Assembly (NCBI RefSeq): GCF_918797505.1
Contig: NC_092796.1
Location: 372,001 to 436,000 of the forward strand
From: Bemisia tabaci
Lineage: Eukaryota; Arthropoda; Insecta; Hemiptera; Aleyrodidae
Length of the DNA: 64,000 nt
Direction: 5' to 3'
The notes beneath the pieces are model-generated. The model ran no database searches, was not told where the DNA came from, and was given only the letters and a program-made list of their open reading frames with translations. This document shows, piece after piece, positions 1 through 12,100 of this stretch (position 1 is the stretch's first letter; the number at the start of each line of letters is the position of its first letter). A program made the translations under genes and the position numbers.

Positions 1-2299
1 TAAGGTGATTCGATGGACGCCATATTTTGTGTCAGAACGGCATGCGATATACCCAGGTAGCAAGGTCTGCTATAAAATAATTTTTATTATATCTTCGAAA
101 TAACAGTTTTATTGCTATTAAATGAGAGTTTTAATTCCTATTAATATATTATAAAAAAACAAATTATCGGTTGAAAAGATCGATTAAAGTACTCCCCAGT
201 TACAACAGTTTCAGGCGCTATATTCCTATTTTATGAAGTTAAAAATAACAGTTTAAAATAATTTAATGACATAAATCAACAATGATTAAAGTAGTGAAAA
301 ACAAATTTCATTTGGAAAATTTACTGGTGTAAAGCGACACTTGTCTTAAAATAAAAATAAAAAATTAAATGTTGAATACGAGTTTTGAATTATTCTTGTA
401 AAGTATTAAAAAAACTTAAATATCCATAGAAAAACTAATTTCTAATAATAGAACGACTCGTAAAATTGTAGTTTTATTGAAAATTAACAGTGTCAATATA
501 TGAAATTTTATTCGTTTTTAATATTTTGTTAAACTGTTATTTTTTGGTTTAAAAGATCAATTATAGAAACTCCCCAGTTTCAGGCCTCATATTTCTATTT
601 TGATCACCGATGACGGTGAGCACCGATACTTCCTCTAAGGAGGAGCAACAAGACTATGCAGCAGGGATGTGACTACACTCGACACACCACACTACAATCA
701 ACGCTATAGATAGGCACATGCCCTGTCTAGGCACAGTTAACCACAGGGGGGTCATCAAAAATGTGAGAAGAAAATCCACTCATATGCACCGAACAAAGCA
801 AACATAGAAGCCGTCGATAAAAAACGTATGTCGTAGAATATAAATAATATATTTTATGTTTTCACTACACACAAAGGTTAGACAGGCACCATAAACGACC
901 CATCCAAAAACAAAATAAATCGGAGCTCTCTATCGGAAATAAAAGGAAACACCCCGATTACAATAAAACAATCGGAAATTAAAAAAAATAATGTAATACT
1001 AATTTATATTTCACAACTGTTTAAAATAAAATGTTTTGCAGAAAAACTGCAATAAATCAGATATTTAAACTGTCATTTTATCACTATCACTTGTATCTTT
1101 TTATCGATTTAAATTATATTTTCCTTGTTAGTGATAAAATAGTTATCAAAGTTTTTTATAAGGATTCTTTTTCGACAAAAATTAAAGCTACACCGGTTTT
1201 CAGGAAACAATGATTTAAAAATAGTTTCTCACCAATATTGTTTAATAAATAATGTAATATAATTAATATTTCATGGTTATTTATAAGAATGTGTTTTGCA
1301 AAAATATGGCAACAAATGAGATATTTAAATTTGTTTTTTATTGTCTTTTTTTTATCTTTTTATTGATTTAGATTAAATTTTTCTCATTAGTACAGTATAA
1401 TACTTTATGTTTTGTAAAATAGCTTTTTTAAAACAAAATGGTCTACTTCTGTGTTTTATGAAATCAACTTTAAAAAAAAATAAATTAGAATAATTTTTTT
1501 AACTTTTTTTAGTTATTAAAATGTTAATCTACTTTCCTTTCTTTTAAAAAAGTTTTGTTAAGTAAGTGATTTGATTGAGAATTTTAAACCGTCGTTTTAT
1601 TTCAAAATCTAAGTATGTTTTTATTGCAATAATAGTTTCATTTTCGATCGGTGTATAACACTAGTTAAATTTGTGTTATATTTTCAGAAAACATGTACTA
1701 AATTATAAATTTTCCATGGTATTTTTTAAGTATGTAAGAAAAATTTTTCAGTGATTATAGTCGCAAAGGACTTCTCTTTTCCGTTGGTTTTTCAACTGTT
1801 GTACTAGAGCAAATTTTTCGATGAAAAAGTGCACAAAAGTAACAGCGTTTAAAAAACTGTCGTGAAATTGCAATTTTGAAACTGTTACTATTGCTACCTG
1901 GGTATCGCATCAATTTGTTCCATTTTTTCAGCTACTCGTCATTTTTCTCCAATTTTGAAATCGCAATTCTGTTGTCAGGAGTTTAAAGCACTCACTTACC
2001 AATTGTAACAAAGAAATTCAACGTAATAAAGGCGTGGTTTTTTCAGAGAGAAAACATCGCATTCGATACTGATATCGAAACTGCACTCGAATGCGATATT
2101 TTCTCTCTGAAAAAACCACGCCTTTATTACGTTGAATTTCTTTGTTACAATTGGTAAGTAAGTGCTTTAAACTCCTGACAACAGAATTGCGATTTCAAAA
2201 TTGGAAAAAAATGACGAGTAGCTGAAAAAATGGAATAAATTGATGCGATATATCGCATGCCGTTCTGACACAAAATATGGCGTCCATCGAATCACCTTA
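1..2299. mobile_element. TIR-bounded DNA element with internal foldback hairpin
   Basis: The first ~50 bases (starting TAAGGTGATTCGATGGACGC) return as an almost perfect reverse complement at 2250-2299 (ending ATCACCTTA). The inner part of the left terminus (ACCCAGGTAGC near 52) also pairs with GCTACCTGGGT near 1893, so the right terminus seems to have been split by the hairpin at 1903-2250. The interior is strongly AT-rich and holds no ORF above 61 codons, so no transposase is visible and the element is probably non-autonomous. The left flank lies outside the window, so no target-site duplication can be read. The family is not recognised. Confidence 0.8.
1903..2250. repeat. Long near-perfect inverted repeat (hairpin, ~163-bp arms)
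   Basis: Arm 1903-2065 and arm 2087-2250 are reverse complements with only a few mismatches, separated by a ~21-base loop. Both arms contain the complementary pair GTAATAAAGGCGTGG / CCACGCCTTTATTAC and end in TCGCATCAA / TTGATGCGA. Such a structure is typical of a foldback element or MITE. It sits just inside the right terminus of the 1-2299 element. Confidence 0.85.
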
Positions 2300-2640
2300 A
2301 TATAAACTTCGAAGGATTCAGACTTTCAGCGATTCTACCTTTTTCTATTTCCCTCGAGAGGTTGCCAGATTGTGCGATAAATGTAAATATTTTACTGAGG
2401 AAAAAGTGTTAAAAAAGCAACTTATCTGGCAACAATAGAGTCCGGGAGGGACGAGAGGCTGCCTTCCTGGGAAAACCCGTGATTTAGCTGGAAATGTCAT
2501 TAAAACAATTGATTCTGTTTGAAGCATCAATTGTATACGAAGAGAAAGCTATTTTAAAATAATAATCGTAAATGGACACAGATGCTACAGAGAGGGAAAA
2601 AGGAAAGGGAAAGGAAATGAAATTAGAATATGATTACTAA
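2300..2640 (+). repeat. Dispersed repeat family B, copy 1
   Basis: This segment starts ATATAAACTTCGAAGGATTC and runs through GGTTGCCAG, CTTATCTGGCAACAAT and GAGAGGCTGCCTTCCTGGGAAAACC. It reappears in reverse orientation at about 31,302-31,624 with moderate divergence. There is no coding potential. It directly abuts the end of the 1-2299 element, so that element may have inserted at the edge of this repeat. Confidence 0.75.
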
Positions 2641-4289
2641 TTTTTAAGGTTCATTCGTGTATCAGTTGGATTTTATGTAGAATAATGTGTATGATTAAAT
2701 ACTGCAGATTTTTACAAAGCAATGCCATAAAGTAAGATAGGAAGGTTCGCTACGCGCGTGTTATCTGTATAAGAACTTATTGTAACTGCATCCACAATTG
2801 CTACAATGCATGCCTCAGGATCACCAATCAGTTTCACCAATTTACTTTCACCAGGTTTTTTCCCTTGTTTCCTTCTTCTTCTTCAATATCGGTCATGAAG
2901 AGAGTGATTATAAAGCGAAAGAAGGTGGGGAAGCCATTTTATGGATTGAAAACCTGGTTTGCCCCAACTTTCCTTCCATTACTTACAGAGATGAAAAATG
3001 GAATATTCTAGTTTTATTTTATCTATAATACATAAAAAAGTATCCTAACCCTCCCCCCTTCCTAAAAGGCTCATTTTCAGTTGAACTGTGTTTCACAGCT
3101 ATTTGTTCCTCTCTGATAAAAAGGCACAAGCATAAAGGAAGATGAAATGGAGGCCACCGCAATAGTCTAAAGATTGAAGGCGTTTTCGAAGCGACTACAT
3201 ATGAAGCATGAAAAAGAAAATAGCTATGCCTTACATCTGTCTTTTCAATAACGGGACGGCCCGCTCCGACCTCCCCGGAAAAATCACATAAGAATATCCC
3301 CACGATCAGGCTGTTCCATTTGTCCCTAGCTATCACCAACCTCATCTCCAGGCAGAATTTCACGAGCGCCATTTGAGCTCAGACGCCATGTTGCCATGTG
3401 TCATAAAAACGTTATAATTTTGTTTCCAAAACTTCAACATGTTCTTTTATGAAAAATTCAATAATTTATCATGATGATGTTAGGCATATTCGATAAAATT
3501 TACTGATGATCTAGTGCGTTATTTCCTTCGGAAAAACATCTATAAAGTATGAGAAGTTTGGCAATATAGGGTCCAGGCCCAAATGGCGCTTCTGACGTTC
3601 TGTCCGAAAGAAGACGTCTCGCATATAGCTCCGAGTATCTCCGAGTGAGCTTTCACAAAACTTGGACGTAAGGGCGTGACTCAATTTGGACGTGAGACCT
3701 GGAAAGAATGGACTCAAGTATGGAATTACATGGAAGATGGCGAATATGAGTTACGCTTTTTTGTCGGTGGGAGCAATGGGAAGTTGAGGTGAAGTTCTGT
3801 GCAATTCTGAGAGGCTAGTTTGTCGGTTCTTTTTGTCCATGAGCCAAATTACATTGTTTCGTGAGATTGAATGGGGGTGATAGCGTTCGTTTCGGGACTG
3901 AGGGGTCATGAATTTGAATGATATACGGACGGCCACGATGAAAGATCGAGTCGGATTTATTAGCGTCGCGGGACGTTTCCGCGATTCGTCATCTGCGTAA
4001 ATGAGACGGAAATTTCTGCCAACTCGGTGGTTTAATTGAACTCTGCTGTTTTTATGAGGTGAGGTGCGGTACGAAGCTGTTTCATTAAATCACGCAGGTC
4101 TGCACTCAAAAATTCGGGCATTTGTTAGGTGATACCAGTTCATTTTTAGCGCTGAGGCAGCTAATGACTTTGATTTTGACATCCACAGATTTTCCAGAAA
4201 ATGAATTTATGCTCCTCATAGAAGAATTGTGCTCACTAACAACATTCATATTAGAGCATCAGTAATCAGTAGCATGGCTTGCTTTGCGA
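2641..4289. other. Intergenic, no supported gene
   Basis: Short ORFs (up to 117 codons at 3019-3372 minus) show no recognisable motif, no splice-site framing and no family resemblance. Nothing else is supported here. Confidence 0.5.
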
Positions 4290-4290
4290 T

Positions 4291-4337
4291 GTATCGATTG
4301 ATTTGCCAATTGCAACTGTGGCAAAATGATCGATATA
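4291..4337. repeat. Short inverted repeat (TATCGATTGATTTGCCA arms)
   Basis: TATCGATTGATTTGCCA is followed after about 10 bases by TGGCAAAATGATCGATA, its near reverse complement. Several ATCGAT words occur within the next 120 bases. It may be the remnant of a terminal repeat; function unknown. Confidence 0.5.
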
Positions 4338-4689
4338 CAGGGTGTTCGCAACGAACACCTTAGTAATCGATTCTTTACCGTACCTGCATATGGGGATATA
4401 TCGATAATCGATCATATTCCATAACGGACATGCAAAACTCACCTGCGCGTGCTGACCAAGGATCATGGAAATTTCATGAAAAATCGGGAAAATAGAAACT
4501 TTTTCAGAATTTTCCACGATGCATTGACGTACAGCGTCAAAAATAAGACGTGAAAGTCTTTGTGTCATTTTGAATATGCTGAAAAGGTTATAAACACCTG
4601 CCTTGATATCAGTGTTTCAACATGTTCAAGTCTATTTTGTCGTTTCAGAGGGGGAAAAATTGCCTTTATCAATATCTTTCAAGAATGAA

Positions 4690-5240
4690 TCATATTCGAT
4701 AGTGTTTCGATGTATTGTTTGGGTCAAAACAATAGAACATAACCTCAAACAAAAATGTTTAGAATTAAGGTAGAAAATTTGAAAATAGAGAAAATTCCTA
4801 ACAATTTCACTTTGCATTGCCATGTGGAACTCATAGATATCAAAAGTATATCACAAAAGACTCGTTCCCCGACAGATTACTCGATTGACATTTCAGGCTA
4901 TCGACGGTGAAACTACCAAACCACGTATCTCGTTTGCGGTGTTTAAAAATCTACGCTCACATTTTATTTTTTTGAGGTAGACCAAATCAATATCATTCCT
5001 CGAAATTTTCACAGAATTTTCTCCGCACGAAAAGGAAAAATCACAGAAATTTTCTAGACTGGACGTTAGTAGTTTTTCATTTAAAAAATAAAGTATGATA
5101 GGAAGTCTGCGACGTCGCAAACCGAGATACGTGGTTTGGTAGTTTCACCGTCGCTATGTTTATACATGTTGTACCAATCGACATCGACATATTTCTATTG
5201 ATCCCTCCATTTGATGTATCGAATAGGATCCATTGTCAAA
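4690..5240. repeat. Dispersed repeat family A, copy 1, interrupted by a MITE
   Basis: Sequence from CATATTCGATAGTG to TGATGTATCGAATAGGATCC is homologous to 45,645-45,925 (shared blocks include AACCTC-AACAAA, TCCTAACAATTTC, CAGATTACTC-ATTGAC and ACCAATCGA). The end carries TATCGAATAGGATCC, whose complement opens the second copy at 45,114, so this is probably a TIR element itself. A 252-bp hairpin MITE (4902-5153) interrupts it. Confidence 0.7.
4902..5153. mobile_element. Hairpin MITE (CGACGGTG termini), copy A, 4-bp TSD CTAT
   Basis: The termini CGACGGTGAAACTACC and GGTAGTTTCACCGTCG are perfect inverted repeats, and about 38 bases at each end can pair. CTAT flanks both sides (4898-4901 and 5154-5157). 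The related repeat at 45.86 kb carries a single GGCTAT at the same place followed by homologous sequence, so it serves as an empty site. A second copy with the same interior lies at 34,022-34,284. Confidence 0.88.
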
Positions 5241-5986
5241 AGTATTTTTTAGGACCGAGGAAAAATTTTCAAGGGAAAATTTAAGAATTAAAAACCTGAT
5301 CAAGTCGGTTAATCGAGCCCTTAAGATGGATAAAATAATATGTTTAATGAAACGACTACCATACAGCTTTAAAGAGGTACAGTCTGCATTGTTTCTTAAA
5401 TGCTGAACACCCTAAAATTCAAAAGATCGATTTTTGGAGAACATCTTAAATTTAGTGAACGATAAATGATAAATGCAAATTCGATAAATTACGAGGCCTC
5501 CTTTAACATCTAAAAGTCATATTTATAAGCCATATGGATGTACCCAAGGAAATGCGTTTCTTAAAGAACATTTTGAATATAAATACCCAATAGGTGGTTT
5601 ATAATAATATTAATAAGGTGACTTTGAATATGTCTTTAAGCTCTCAGTCGGGAACTGACTTTTCTTTCATTGCCTTCAGCTCCATAACTGAGAATTCAGT
5701 TCCTGAAACCGAAGATTGAGTACCAAAAACCGCAGATTAAGGAAAATGTAGTTAACCCGAAATGTCCTGGCTGTATTCATCCTTGCCATACTCATTTTTA
5801 GTGTATTTTTCTTGTATCTTTCTTTTGTAAAAAAATGATATTTTATCTAGGGAAAGTTCGGCAACATTCGGATGTTCATACGGCGTTTCTGTTTAGCACG
5901 GTAGATCTCACCTCTGAGGTGCCAGGTTGCGATAGTTCAAAAGCGACCCGCATGAAATCCATCCGATTCTATTTTTGCCTCGGCAG
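5241..5986. other. No supported feature
   Basis: AT-rich sequence upstream of the first recognisable exon of the tetraspan gene. I looked for the missing N-terminal exon (first membrane segment) here and did not find one. Confidence 0.4.
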
Positions 5987-6174
5987 GTTCTTCCAGGCGA
6001 GTCACACAGGGCTTTTCAAAGTGTGTCGAGAGGCTATAGGCAACTCCACCGTCAAAGGGAACGTCACCATCGTGGAAATCATCGATGCGGCCAACTCAAC
6101 GTCCAATTTCGATGAGGAGCTAACTACGAGCGTGGTCAACGAAACGATGGTCCACTCCCCTTTACGGCACTTCC
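5987..6174 (+). CDS. Exon encoding first extracellular loop of the tetraspan gene
   Basis: A strong polypyrimidine tract and CGGCAG acceptor end at 5986; an alternative TTCCAG acceptor ends at 5996. The donor is TTCC|GTGAGT at 6175. The frame reads [13 protein letters not shown] and onward and ends after one base of a codon (phase 1). It contains four N-glycosylation sequons (NST, NVT, NST, NET) within about 60 residues, which fits an extracellular loop. GC content and codon use rise sharply against the flanks. The next exon supplies the two bases needed for arginine. Confidence 0.75.
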
Positions 6175-9100
6175 GTGAGTTAATTCATTTATTCCGATCG
6201 AATTTAGAAGCAGCCCAACAACATACATCCCTGCTCTTGCAATATATAAGTCACGGACCAATAGTCAAATTAGGCATTTTTCCAAATGCCTGACTACAGG
6301 TAGATAGTAAAAAGAGAGATTGAAATATAAAATAAATAGGGGAATTTGGAGGATCTGCCAAGTTTTTCGTGTTTTTGATGGACATTGTCTTCATACTTTG
6401 CTTCTCGGGTAGGAAAAATTTATTAAAAAATCAGTTTTTCTTCAGTTTTACACTGAAAATAAGGAGGGCTTTTATCAGAGGTATGCTAAACACTGACACG
6501 AGTTTACTTGATTTTTGACACAATGATATTGTATGTTCAGGATAAACAGGCATCGGATAAAATTTACCATACTTATAGTGGACGATATTAGAATTTGCTA
6601 CCGTAAAGTCTGACGGTGATTACAATACTTATATCACTCTTCTACATTTTTTTTTTCAGTGAAAATACATTGTTCATATCGTGTTCTACCATTAAACTAT
6701 CTCTTATGAGGCATTCATCGATTTCAAGTGAATGTTAACTAAATGCTAAACATTCTGAAAACAATCACGAACACTGATAAAACATCTACCAAAAAACTTT
6801 TAATCGTGCTCATGGCGCTCTTCAGCTGATCTAGCTTATCCTCAGCAAAAATCCGGAACAATCTCGAACTTTTAACCGGAGGTAGATCTTTCTACCTAGG
6901 CCTTTGACAAACTGCCTAATTTAACAAGTCCAGCGTGCAAAGTATGCATATTAACGGTTAAACGAAAACAATGCGTATCACCGATTGTGGGATTGAGCTC
7001 ATGTCTGAAAATGTATTCGAATTTAGAAATATAAAAAACGGACTGTAGAATTGTTCCCGGATGAGAATATTTCTGTTCACACATCCCTGTGACATGTGTA
7101 ACACAGAGCTCCCTTCAAAAAACGAAGTTGATATGCTTTCCGATAAAGAATATGTGCAATGAAAGCGGAAGTTTTGGACTAGCGTTCCGTCACGTTTTCC
7201 CGTACTTTCACTGTCAATTTCGAGAGACAATCAAAAGGTATTTGTTGGCTCAATAAAGGCTCCCCTCCGCGTCAAGTAAATGAAAGTGCTCTTAAAAGTG
7301 TCACAAAACATGCAAGTGACGCGTGCCAAAAACTTCTTCAGGTGACAGTGTGTTTACGTTTTTAGTTCCACGATTGTCGGCTCATGCGAAAAAAGTTAAA
7401 AACTCGCCGATGGAAAGACACCCCGGTCCGACAACGAGGCCAAAAAGCTTTCCCACGAGGATTACGCTTTCCTTGACCGTGGACTTGACGGTCAGAACAA
7501 TTCCGTAATGTCGGAAAGGAGCAAGAAGGAAATAAGAAAGAAAGAGGAATTGAACACGGCTCGAAATAATCTTGGATAAAAACAGGGGAAGAAGTGTGAA
7601 TATTTTGACAATCGACGAGAACTACAGTTGTCGAGTTTATTGGCTTTGTTAAGTCAGGCGATGTTTCCGCTTCAACTTTCTGGCTGTTTGTCAAGTAACT
7701 TACGTTGCTTGACCGGGAAAAGGAGGTGGGGTTGAAGCAGTGGCGATTATTTTTCTCAGTTCAAGAGAATTCGTTGATTTCATTGTAGTGAAGGTCCTTG
7801 TCAGAGGCGGATCCAGCAATTTTTCAACACCGGATTTCCTCCATTTAAGCATACGGTAAATACTCGATTCTTGTTAGAGCACCTGGCCTCTCCCAGAATC
7901 AATACATTTCTCTATGTTTAAATGGAGAAAAAACAATGTTGCCAATTAGCCGGATCCACCAATGGTCCCTGTACTATACACGGAGGGAAAAACTTCGATT
8001 ACAAGATCTAAACCTCAGTTTAAATGGGTCTCTAAAGTTTTAGATTCAGGCAATCGAAAATTTTAGTCCTGGTAATCGAATAGCATAATTAATAATTTCT
8101 GTAAATTATAAAGTTTCCGCAAATCATGAAGCTTATAAAAGCATGTGGTTATAAAAGTTATGTAAATATTTTCACTTTAAACATCTTTATCTACATGCAT
8201 GAGAATGAAAACACATCTCACGGCGCTCTTTTTCCAAGGAGACGTTCATTGCAAAAACTCAAATAAATTAAAGTCCAACGATCCGTTAGTACGGAGTGAT
8301 ATCGTACTCCGCGCAACGAAAAGACGCGTGAATTGAAGATGAATACTTTGGAACTCAGCCAGTCCACCAGAATATTATCAAATAAAATTTCATAGGTGCC
8401 AAGACACGTGTTCTTCGGCTTTGATTCCTGTGATAAAAAGAATCTTAAAAAATACCTTCAATTTTATGCTTTAATTTTCAGGGAGGTGTAAATTTCACAA
8501 CGTTTTTCCCACGGACATGCAACTCAAAGCTGATCCCTCTTTAGATAGAACGATCATCAGTGAGTATTTACTTTCTCAGTAATCATTTTTTTCAGTGACG
8601 TGAAAAGTTAAAAAAAAATTATTTAACTTAACTTAAATCCTCTTTTTTGCATGCTTACCAATCACAAACGTGACGAAAGACTATAGAGTTTTTGCATGTT
8701 TGTTCCATATTCGGCACATGCCTCAGTATTTTTTACATGTTTACTCATTATGTACGTAAAACAAACAAGCAAAAAAAATACACTGATACTCGACAGAAAC
8801 ATATTTTTTGTCGCTTTTCTCAATTTTTGCCATCAAATTACACTTGCGTGAATGCAAAAACTCTCAAAACATTCGCATGGAATTTTTGCGTCACATGCGC
8901 ATAGGTACCACTGACAAATTCCAATAGAATTATTTTTTGCACCTTTGGAAATAAATTATTCATCATAGTCAGAGGATTCCTTCCTGACCTTTTACTCGTT
9001 GCAAAATTGGGTATAGATAAGTAAAAAAGAAGTTTGTAACGTGGATATGTTACAAAAAAACTTAAATTCGAGACTAAGCAGGCAAATAAGTCTTGATGCC

Positions 9101-12100
9101 CAAAAGTGCTAATATGTATTTTTTACGGACTTTAAAATTTTTGGTACGCTTTTAGTTTAAAACTCCTATTCTTCCGTGCTATGGAAAAACACCGTATGAG
9201 CTTTCAGGCGTGGCCAAATTTCCTATGACAAATCACTAATTTTCCAGAAAACTTGGGCATATTTTTCTTCTAATTTCTTAAATGATTTATTCATAATTTG
9301 ATCTAAAAAGTCAGCGTATTTCAAAGAAAAGTATTGATTATTTTCCTCAAAAATTATTATTTTATCGGAGGAAGAATGGTTATTCTCGAATGCTCAAACT
9401 GCGTTCTTCCTTAGCACGGCAGTATTGACCATTTGTTTCCTCTTGTTTTCGTCGTTCAAATATCACTTAGCACGGTTTTGCTGAACACTGTTCATCATTC
9501 GCAAGCCCTGCCCAGAGGTCCATAGTGTCACACTGAGAAAAATCTATTTCGGTACCCTTAACTAAAGGATTTCATCTATGAATTCGCAAATGTCGTTTTG
9601 CTCATCCAATTTCGGCTATGACTATATAACAAGTATACTCTTTGTCTAGCTGAATAAACCTAAATGACTTTTATCGAATCTGGCAACCTGAACTAACGGG
9701 TGAGGAGGTTTAACTCGCACAAAACCTTTTGATTAATGACTACTTTTAGCCTAGCTCCTCAGCTCAAAATTGAAAATGAGGGCAGAGGACCATGACCACG
9801 AATATTTTTGAAATATCCCTAGCTTCGCTTTCCGCGGCGGACAGAATGAAACACTGTCTACCGAAGAGGACCAAACACATCCCCCCCTCCCCCGTCGCTA
9901 AATAGATCGAAGATTGCTGAGATTCCTTGGACAAAATATTCATTTTTGAGGAATGCTTTGAATAATTTTTTTAGACATTTTCGGATAAAGAGGCTGTAGC
10001 TGTGAATAACATCCTTCTAAAACTTTGAAGAGAGCGGGTTCCTCCTCGACAATCAGAATTTTACTTGTGATTTTTCCAAAATATTTTCACTTAATTGATG
10101 TAAATTATCAAACGTTCTAACATTCATACGGAGCTTTTCCTCAGCATAGAAAACAAGTAAACGGGCATGAGTTACATCCATAGTGAAGATTCGAATGGAA
10201 CAAGGCCCCCTCGGACTCAGGTCTTGTTTCCTGAGAACGGTCACATTTATTCGATTTAATAGTTCCACAACTTTTTTCGTTTTTGTAGCTGCACATTTTT
10301 CGGGGAAAATTCGTGATCAGAATTTGACAATGCCGCGGCATTAAATGGTGCTATTTCCACGGAGGGGGAGGGGGGTGGTGAGATTTGGAGTGTGTGGACT
10401 GATGGTAGCTGAAAATAATGACCCCGTCAAGAGCTCGCTTAAATTGAGCCATGGGAACAATGTATGCAAGGTATGCAGTGGTTCTCCCTCAGTGACGTGA
10501 TCGCGAACTATGTACTCCTAACGTGGGTATGACGTCATCATTGAAGGTCTGGGGAAAAGCAGGTACATAGTTGTTGTTTGGAACGAATCATAGTTTAAAA
10601 CTGCTATGCTATAGAAGGAGAGGGGAAATTTTAATTCACGTTTGGGTCAAAAATCATGATGAGTGCATTAGAGACTTTAAATTAAAATTTGCGTATGACC
10701 TTTGCATATCTCCATATGTTGTTTGTTGAAAAATAAATAATAATAATAAAAAAAAAAAACAGAAAAAATACTGCAGCAAAACCGTGATTTGATACGGCTG
10801 AGTCACCCTGGTTTCAAAACTCCACTGATGGTAAAAATTTTGGAGTCAAATGCGGGGTGTACCTACTCCACTACGGGGTTTATAACACCCGTAGAACCCG
10901 ACTGATGTGAATGCGCAGTAAAATTCATTCCGCATAAGAGCATACGACACTCCGTGAATAGAGTAGCTCCCGCTCTGTGATAATGAAAGTATTTCCGTAG
11001 TAAGAGTAGATTTTTCAACGTGATCAAATCTCTCGGGGTGTTTGGGTGGTGTATGGACTCTGCAGTGAGATAAACATTGAAATTTTACTCTAAAATTGCC
11101 GCCGTTTTTTGAAGAAAACCAAGCCAAAAAAATACTTCTACTCATCAAACTTATATTTGAAGGCAAGAGAGGAATGAAGTTGGACAAATTGATTTTTTTA
11201 TGCCCTTTGTTTGCAATTGAAAACTGCGACATATGGTCTTTTGAGTTTTGTTTCAAGTTCTGAAAGAGGACAGACTCAACTGTATCAAATTTTGTTTTGG
11301 GCGAAGCATACTTTTTTTAGCGGGATTCTACAAAAATAACGTTTAGATCATTTTCACAGATCGTATTAAAAAATGTTCACAACGATTTATGTGGAGAAGG
11401 AAAGTCTTATGTATACGTACTGGGTGGACACTATTAGTGATGACGTCACCATAGGGATTCACAATAATATGGCATTTGATCCAATGAAGAACAACCTCTT
11501 TCGAAGCTAACGATGAGAATAAATCTACATACATACCCTTTTTCTAAGACGTATAACACTCAAAGCGTCTATACCTCAGTATAGGCATAGTGAAATGAGC
11601 CTCCAGTTGAACGGACCAACCTCTGTAAATGACAGAAATGAACTTTAGTTAGGTGAACCGAAAGTTCAGCTGTACGAGCCGGAGTAAGTTACTGAACCAA
11701 ATAACTCTGGCTGGCACGTAAAAATGTTCCATGTTGGCCAAGGCGCACATTGGTTCCCAGACCCGATCTAGGTGGCATTAATTCGAAAAAATGAATTTTG
11801 GAAAAATTAAAATTTGACACCACAGATTGATAGTGCATACTCTCGAGAGTAACTTGACCAAATATCATGAAGATTGGATCACTAATAAGGAAATGATAAG
11901 CACCTAAAGGTGAGGCCGCGAGGTACTTTTGGGCGGACTCGCACCAGTTTTCAGTGTTTACTGTCAGGTCCTATGATTTGAAGTTCATCACACAGAAATA
12001 GATGCAAATGTGAAGTGTTCTGTTATGGTGTATCAAAAATATAAGGCATGTTAAAGGTTTATACGTTCTTACTATCTTTCAAAAACGTGTCTATACATCT

